From: CAZQCI01 sp964592255
Lineage (GTDB): Bacteria > UBA10199 > SBBF01
Direction of reading: 5' to 3'
DNA length: 10,165 bases
NCBI GenBank assembly: GCA_964592255.1
Contig: CAZQCI010000080.1
Span: 1 to 10,165, forward strand
A model generated the notes under the pieces. It did no database searches and was not told the DNA's origin. It worked only from the letters and a program-made list of their open reading frames with translations. Below, piece by piece: positions 5,471 to 10,165 of the stretch. Within the stretch, counting starts at the first letter, position 1, and each line of letters begins with the position of its first letter. The position numbers and the translations under genes were made by a program.

Positions 5471-8400
5471 ATTTCGATTTTTTGTCGTCTAACGCTTTTG
5501 TCAGTGCGTTTTCATAGTTTGTTAAAATTGATTCAACCGATTTCAATTTATCATAAGCTTTAATTTCAGCCTGCATCAGGCGGATACGGGCAATAGCGGC
5601 TTGCAGATCTTCAAAAGACATTTCTTGTAAACGACTGAAGCGATCAGGATCTATTTCAACAGATTTATTTTCCAAAGCTCCTTTTACCTCATGCCATAAA
5701 TTGATAGATAACTGATACAGAGGGGTTGATTCGTATTCCCATGCGGATGAAGCAGAAAAAATTTGATCCTCTTTAGGAATAGAAGCATCTTCTTGCGGCA
5801 TCGAGTCGATGGGTTTTTCAAAAAGAATCTGAACGTGATGAAATAATTTTTCTTGAAGCCCTTCTTTGTTTGTGGCGGGCTCATCAATGAGATAAGATAA
5901 ATTATCTCCAGCATGTTTGGTTAAAGCCAATACTTGGTTGACTTGATCCAGCAATTTTTCATTGTATTCTCTTTGAATGTTTGATGAGGCTTCGGGAACT
6001 TGAGATACAAGTTTAGCTCTTCTTTTAATAAGCTCTTCCCTGACAGCGAGTGCTTTTTTATCTGTGACTTGTTCTCCATCAAACCATAAAGGTGTTAGTG
6101 TTCTATCGTGTTCACTCCAAAGAGGTAGCATTTTCCTTAAAGAACTGATGACCAATAGTTCTTGTCTTCTTTGTAAAAGGCGAATTTCAATTTTTTCCAA
6201 ACGATCTTTTAAATCATCTTCGGTTAAAGCCATGAAAGGATCAGTACGGTTGTGGGCAAATTCTAAAGTTTCTTCCGCTAAGGCTTCATAAATTGATTTA
6301 TTTTTTCCCTGAGGCTTTTGCATTAAGTCATTGAGGAAAGGTAGATTGTTCCATTCGGTTTCAATAATTTTTTCAAGTTGTTCGGGAGTTTTGGTTTCTT
6401 CAATCAGATAACGTAGATTCGCTAGTAGAAGAGGGGCATCTGCTTGACTGACCAAATCCACACCATTTTGAGATAGTCCATTGCGTGTGGCGGTAGTGGA
6501 TACATTACCTACTTCGTAAATGACACGTAGTTTGTAGTAAAAATCAGTGCTGGAAAATCCATTAGGATTATAGCGGCTATACAGACCTATAGTTTTTGGA
6601 TCGCTTTGGTCGTAAGGTTTTTCCAATGCGTCTTCTAGACATTGGAGTTTTGTTCTGATTGCAGCGCTTACATTTTTTTCTTTAACATAGATCATTACGG
6701 CTTGATGAAGTGTGTCGGTTAGAACAGAAAAAGAAACGGGATCCATCCATTTGGCATCACTCAGATCGGAGGCAAGGACGGTATCCATTTGGGCAACTAG
6801 TTTTTTTCGTGTATCAGGAGTCAGCGGTGTTCCATCGTCTTGACTGACAAGTTGCATAAGCCAGTTCCAGATGGCATTGGTTTTGTTTTCGGATAAATCA
6901 CTTTCAGCATCTAGGATATGGTGACTACCCATCACGGTCTTTGTTAGATAATAAGAAGCATTTTCTTTATATTCGCTTATGACTTTTCCGTGAACAAAAC
7001 GGTATAAGTTTTCTTTTTCTACTTGGGGCCAAGAATCAATTTCTAATCCATTTAACTTGGACTCTACACTTTGAGAATCAAACTCCTCTTCTGAAGTGAA
7101 AGAGGAAACCAATTTTTCAAGATCAATGACTGAATTATTATGAATTTTTTTGTCCAACCAAGCCAACGCATAAAGCTGTTCGGAAGAATTAAGAATAGGC
7201 GGATTCTGTTTTTCATCGAAAAGTGTGTAAGCTGTTAGCAGTTTTGATTTTAATTCTGATTTTTGTTTGATGGAGTCGGCCAAACTTTTTTCCCAATTTT
7301 GGGCTATTGAAGAATCCAAGGGAGCATTTTGAATATCATCCGAAGATAACCCACAAGGTTTTAAAGTTTTATCCAACAGATGATATACTTCGGGTTTATT
7401 GAGAGACGCTAAATAGTAGTCCACATCCGCTTGGCGGATTTGTTCGAAACGAATATCGTCTCCTCCTTTAAGTTCCGCACGTTCCATGGCTGCTAGCGTT
7501 TGGGAAATGACAGCCCCAACCCACAAACGTTGAGTAGGAGAGAAAGAGTCAAACAGGTTTTTTGCTTCTGTAGATAGCATGTGATCAGATTCTGGATCTT
7601 TTAAATGGGGATTATGAGGTTGAAGTAAGCGGAGAATAATTTTTAGATCTGGTATGGAAAGGCGGTTAATTTTTTCCCATATTTTTTCAGTATCAGTTTG
7701 TTGTTCTTTAATACTTTTACCGGCGGCTTTTTCTGCTAGTTTACCGACGAGATAAAGTTTTTCCTGTAACGAAGCCGTGGATAAATACCATTCATCAAAA
7801 GCAAAATCATTTGGCTGTAACAGTTGAGGTAGTGTGGCTTCATAGAGGTTAATTTCTTCCGAAGGCATTTCAAAAGAGGTTGTTTCATAGCGTCGCGCTT
7901 TAAAACGTGGATCTATTAATGGCATTAAACTTAAATTTCTTAAAGCAGTCGACCATGCATGAGAACTGTTTTCATCATGAAAATTTTTGATTAAATTTAA
8001 TTCAGCTTGTTCTTCTGGAGAACGTTTTTTTATTTCCTCGTCAAAAAAAGTTTGGCTATCTGTATAAAAATTATCTTGGGCCAACATATTGTTTAAATGC
8101 AGACAAAGAGTGTGAATACTTTTTACAAAAACAGAATCACTGGGATCATAGATACGATGATTTTTAATGTCGGTTAAATCTCGGATGGCAAAATCAATGG
8201 ACTGATTCAATAAAGGACCTAAATGAGGTTTGATTTCATTGAAACGTTTTAGAAGGGATTCTACCTCACTTTCTTGTAAATCCATAAAATCGGAAGGATC
8301 ATATAAGGGACGTGCTTGATGATTTTTGGACCATTCTCCAATACCAAAGCCTTGTGTGATGTTGGTTAAAAATAAATCCGGATCCCAAGGATTTAAGGGG

Positions 8401-10160
8401 TCAATTTGAGCGTGGGCCCATTGATACATGGTTTGAGTTCTACCATCAGCTTGATATTGGCTCTGATGTGGTTGAATGGCCTGGTGTGGAATGGTACCTT
8501 GAATTACATCGTCTTGTGTTAATGTCCAGAAAGGTACGCGTAAGTGCTGATGGATGAGGTCATCCAAATTAAAACGCACAACGGAACAAATGTTAGCCAC
8601 CTCTTTATAATAAGAAATCTGTTCCACATTTGTAGACGATTGTTGGGCTAGTTCTTCCGCTTTTTGTTGAATATCTTTTAATACTAAAATTAATTGAGCA
8701 TAGGGTGTGTGATCTCGCAGTGCTTTAATGTTTTCTCCGTCGGCATTTCTTTCAAATGCTAAATAACAAAAATAGCGATAATAGCCGTTTTCGTAATCGG
8801 TAAAGAACGCCATCAATTTTTCAATACGTTCTTCCGAACTTATATCCGGATTGGGAAGTAGTAAGGAAACAAAATCATCCCATGACAAGTAAAAGTTCTT
8901 ATTAGGAATAAAATCGATATCTGGCCTAAAACTTTCCTGATCGATGACTTGATTTTCAGAAGCGCCATCAGCAAGCGGCCAGCCATTATCTAAGCAACGT
9001 CTCCATCGGTTGAGATCATCTTTTATTCTATCTTCAAGAGGAGTTTCTGTATTGAGCGATAAATTTCTTTCGTGCAGCTCTTGCCGATAGCGAAAATAAT
9101 AAAGAGCATAATGCAGTCGCTTGCCAAACGTCTCCATCTGATGAGGATTTAAATGAGCATACAATTCTTCTGCCTTTTCCATTTTATCTGTCGATGCAAG
9201 GGATGAAGGAGCGAGAATCACCTCAGTCCATGCAGCCATATCGGCTTCTGGTATGTCTTCCAGTTTTTGATAAAATTCATCGGCATTCTTGATGCCCGAC
9301 AGAAAATACTGCAATTGCATTATAATGGAAGCCCCACGCGCATTGGTGCCGTTGACTTTTGTTAAATCAGCTATCCATTGATTATAAAGAGGCCAATTTT
9401 TAAGGGCTGTTTGTAAATCCGAAGGAAGGCTTGCCGATTCAGCTGCTTGTTTTACAGTGGCTTGAAGTTCTGCTTTTTTCTTCAAACCTTTTTCGATGTA
9501 AATATTGTCAGAGATGGGGATTTTTTCTCCTCCTTTTTCTTGATAACGATTTTTAAGTGACTGTTCAAATTGGCTGAGTAATTTAATGACATCATCCAAA
9601 TAGGCCTCAAGTTGGGCTAATTGGTCTGAAGAAATAGTTTGTGATAACGAAGAAACAAGAAGGTATTGATCCTCTTTTTTGGCTCCTAAAATATCGATGC
9701 AGGTTTGTACAACCAATGGGAATGCAACACCGTAATAGATTTGGGCTTGGTCACTTGAACTAACTTTTTTTAGGTCGTTAGCTATTTCACTGAAATAAAA
9801 AGTCATGCTGCTGCAAGGAGTTTGATTGCGGACAAGTTTGATACATCTTTCTATAAAACTTACAGAATCAGATTCGAAAGATTTTTTCAGCTCTTTCGGT
9901 ACTATATTAGGATCACCTGTGATGCTTGAAAGAGACGTAGCTGCTTGTTGGTAGACGTCTGACCATAAGGGATTAAAATACCATTCATTTAATGTAACCT
10001 GAGTTATGACTAAGCCGGATATATTGTGCATATCCTCTAGAAGATTAGCGGAGCGCCTAGTGACCAAACTTCGTGTGGGAGGAGCTGTTAAGTTGGTGTA
10101 GGTGAAGTTTTGTATGGGTTTTGAAAAGGGGTTATCTACGGGAGGCATTTGTTCCAACAT
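5469..10160 (-). CDS. Giant hypothetical protein, at least 1563 residues, no recognised domain
   Basis: I do not recognise this protein. It has no N-terminal signal peptide and no hydrophobic stretch long enough for a membrane segment, so it is probably soluble and cytoplasmic. It appears almost entirely alpha-helical, rich in Leu, Glu, Asp, Lys, Gln and Ser, with many scattered Trp residues and few Cys. A polar Pro/Thr-containing leader of about 35 residues comes first. Charged helices with coiled-coil character occur around 180-240, near 1330-1370, and in the last 60 residues. A Pro/Trp/Asp-rich loop (DPLNPWDPDLFL) lies near 590. No nucleotide-binding loop, metal cluster, protease or nuclease motif is apparent, and I see no regular internal repeat. 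The first ATG is at 10160, but the frame is open to the window edge, so the true start may be further upstream; a second ATG is at 10148. The TAA at 5469-5471 overlaps the end of the palindromic spacer. An unbroken frame of this length shows it is a maintained gene. Composition is AT-rich like the neighbouring + strand genes. Confidence 0.85.
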   Translation of the reverse strand: MLEQMPPVDNPFSKPIQNFTYTNLTAPPTRSLVTRRSANLLEDMHNISGLVITQVTLNEWYFNPLWSDVYQQAATSLSSITGDPNIVPKELKKSFESDSVSFIERCIKLVRNQTPCSSMTFYFSEIANDLKKVSSSDQAQIYYGVAFPLVVQTCIDILGAKKEDQYLLVSSLSQTISSDQLAQLEAYLDDVIKLLSQFEQSLKNRYQEKGGEKIPISDNIYIEKGLKKKAELQATVKQAAESASLPSDLQTALKNWPLYNQWIADLTKVNGTNARGASIIMQLQYFLSGIKNADEFYQKLEDIPEADMAAWTEVILAPSSLASTDKMEKAEELYAHLNPHQMETFGKRLHYALYYFRYRQELHERNLSLNTETPLEDRIKDDLNRWRRCLDNGWPLADGASENQVIDQESFRPDIDFIPNKNFYLSWDDFVSLLLPNPDISSEERIEKLMAFFTDYENGYYRYFCYLAFERNADGENIKALRDHTPYAQLILVLKDIQQKAEELAQQSSTNVEQISYYKEVANICSVVRFNLDDLIHQHLRVPFWTLTQDDVIQGTIPHQAIQPHQSQYQADGRTQTMYQWAHAQIDPLNPWDPDLFLTNITQGFGIGEWSKNHQARPLYDPSDFMDLQESEVESLLKRFNEIKPHLGPLLNQSIDFAIRDLTDIKNHRIYDPSDSVFVKSIHTLCLHLNNMLAQDNFYTDSQTFFDEEIKKRSPEEQAELNLIKNFHDENSSHAWSTALRNLSLMPLIDPRFKARRYETTSFEMPSEEINLYEATLPQLLQPNDFAFDEWYLSTASLQEKLYLVGKLAEKAAGKSIKEQQTDTEKIWEKINRLSIPDLKIILRLLQPHNPHLKDPESDHMLSTEAKNLFDSFSPTQRLWVGAVISQTLAAMERAELKGGDDIRFEQIRQADVDYYLASLNKPEVYHLLDKTLKPCGLSSDDIQNAPLDSSIAQNWEKSLADSIKQKSELKSKLLTAYTLFDEKQNPPILNSSEQLYALAWLDKKIHNNSVIDLEKLVSSFTSEEEFDSQSVESKLNGLEIDSWPQVEKENLYRFVHGKVISEYKENASYYLTKTVMGSHHILDAESDLSENKTNAIWNWLMQLVSQDDGTPLTPDTRKKLVAQMDTVLASDLSDAKWMDPVSFSVLTDTLHQAVMIYVKEKNVSAAIRTKLQCLEDALEKPYDQSDPKTIGLYSRYNPNGFSSTDFYYKLRVIYEVGNVSTTATRNGLSQNGVDLVSQADAPLLLANLRYLIEETKTPEQLEKIIETEWNNLPFLNDLMQKPQGKNKSIYEALAEETLEFAHNRTDPFMALTEDDLKDRLEKIEIRLLQRRQELLVISSLRKMLPLWSEHDRTLTPLWFDGEQVTDKKALAVREELIKRRAKLVSQVPEASSNIQREYNEKLLDQVNQVLALTKHAGDNLSYLIDEPATNKEGLQEKLFHHVQILFEKPIDSMPQEDASIPKEDQIFSASSAWEYESTPLYQLSINLWHEVKGALENKSVEIDPDRFSRLQEMSFEDLQAAIARIRLMQAEIKAYDKLKSVESILTNYENALTKALDDKKSK

Positions 10161-10165
10161 ATCGG

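Noticed and set aside
7760..10060. Internal duplication in the giant protein, based on NEWY and DEWY followed by Leu/Ser-rich helices
   Set aside because: Only a four-residue resemblance is shared; flanking sequence does not align by eye.

Overview
The window looks like bacterial chromosome of a Gram-negative type, with genes in tight + strand order and one very large gene on the - strand. The organism cannot be named from this sequence. The AspRS carries residues typical of non-discriminating enzymes, which suggests a lineage that makes Asn-tRNA(Asn) by amidation. Most of the window is AT-rich, but the first gene is visibly richer in G+C.

Left part (1-1336): the C-terminal half of a radical SAM protein. 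Its recognisable core runs upstream of the only available start and switches reading frame at an A-run near 28-31. The gene is therefore either frameshifted or affected by a one-base sequence error, and its cluster-binding half lies outside the window.

Middle part (1337-5354): a 76-base spacer with four 13-bp tandem repeats, then aspS (aspartyl-tRNA synthetase), a VapBC-type toxin-antitoxin pair (ribbon-helix-helix antitoxin and PIN-domain toxin) and lpd (dihydrolipoamide dehydrogenase). All four genes are on the + strand with gaps of 31 and 7 bases and one 8-base overlap. A near-consensus sigma70 promoter overlaps the aspS stop codon and carries two matched palindromes, the expected autoregulatory operators of the antitoxin. 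The predicted transcription start falls on the antitoxin ATG, so the message may be leaderless. The aspS start lies inside a long hairpin. lpd carries a palindromic repeat inserted in frame, which adds about 17 residues.

Right part (5355-10165): a 114-base convergent spacer filled by a composite palindromic repeat, then a - strand gene of at least 1563 codons. Its product is a soluble, probably all-helical protein with no domain I recognise; its 5' end is close to or beyond the window edge.

No new multi-gene system is evident. The points most worth following are the giant orphan protein, the toxin-antitoxin pair wired between two housekeeping genes, the start-codon hairpin of aspS, and the repeat inside lpd.
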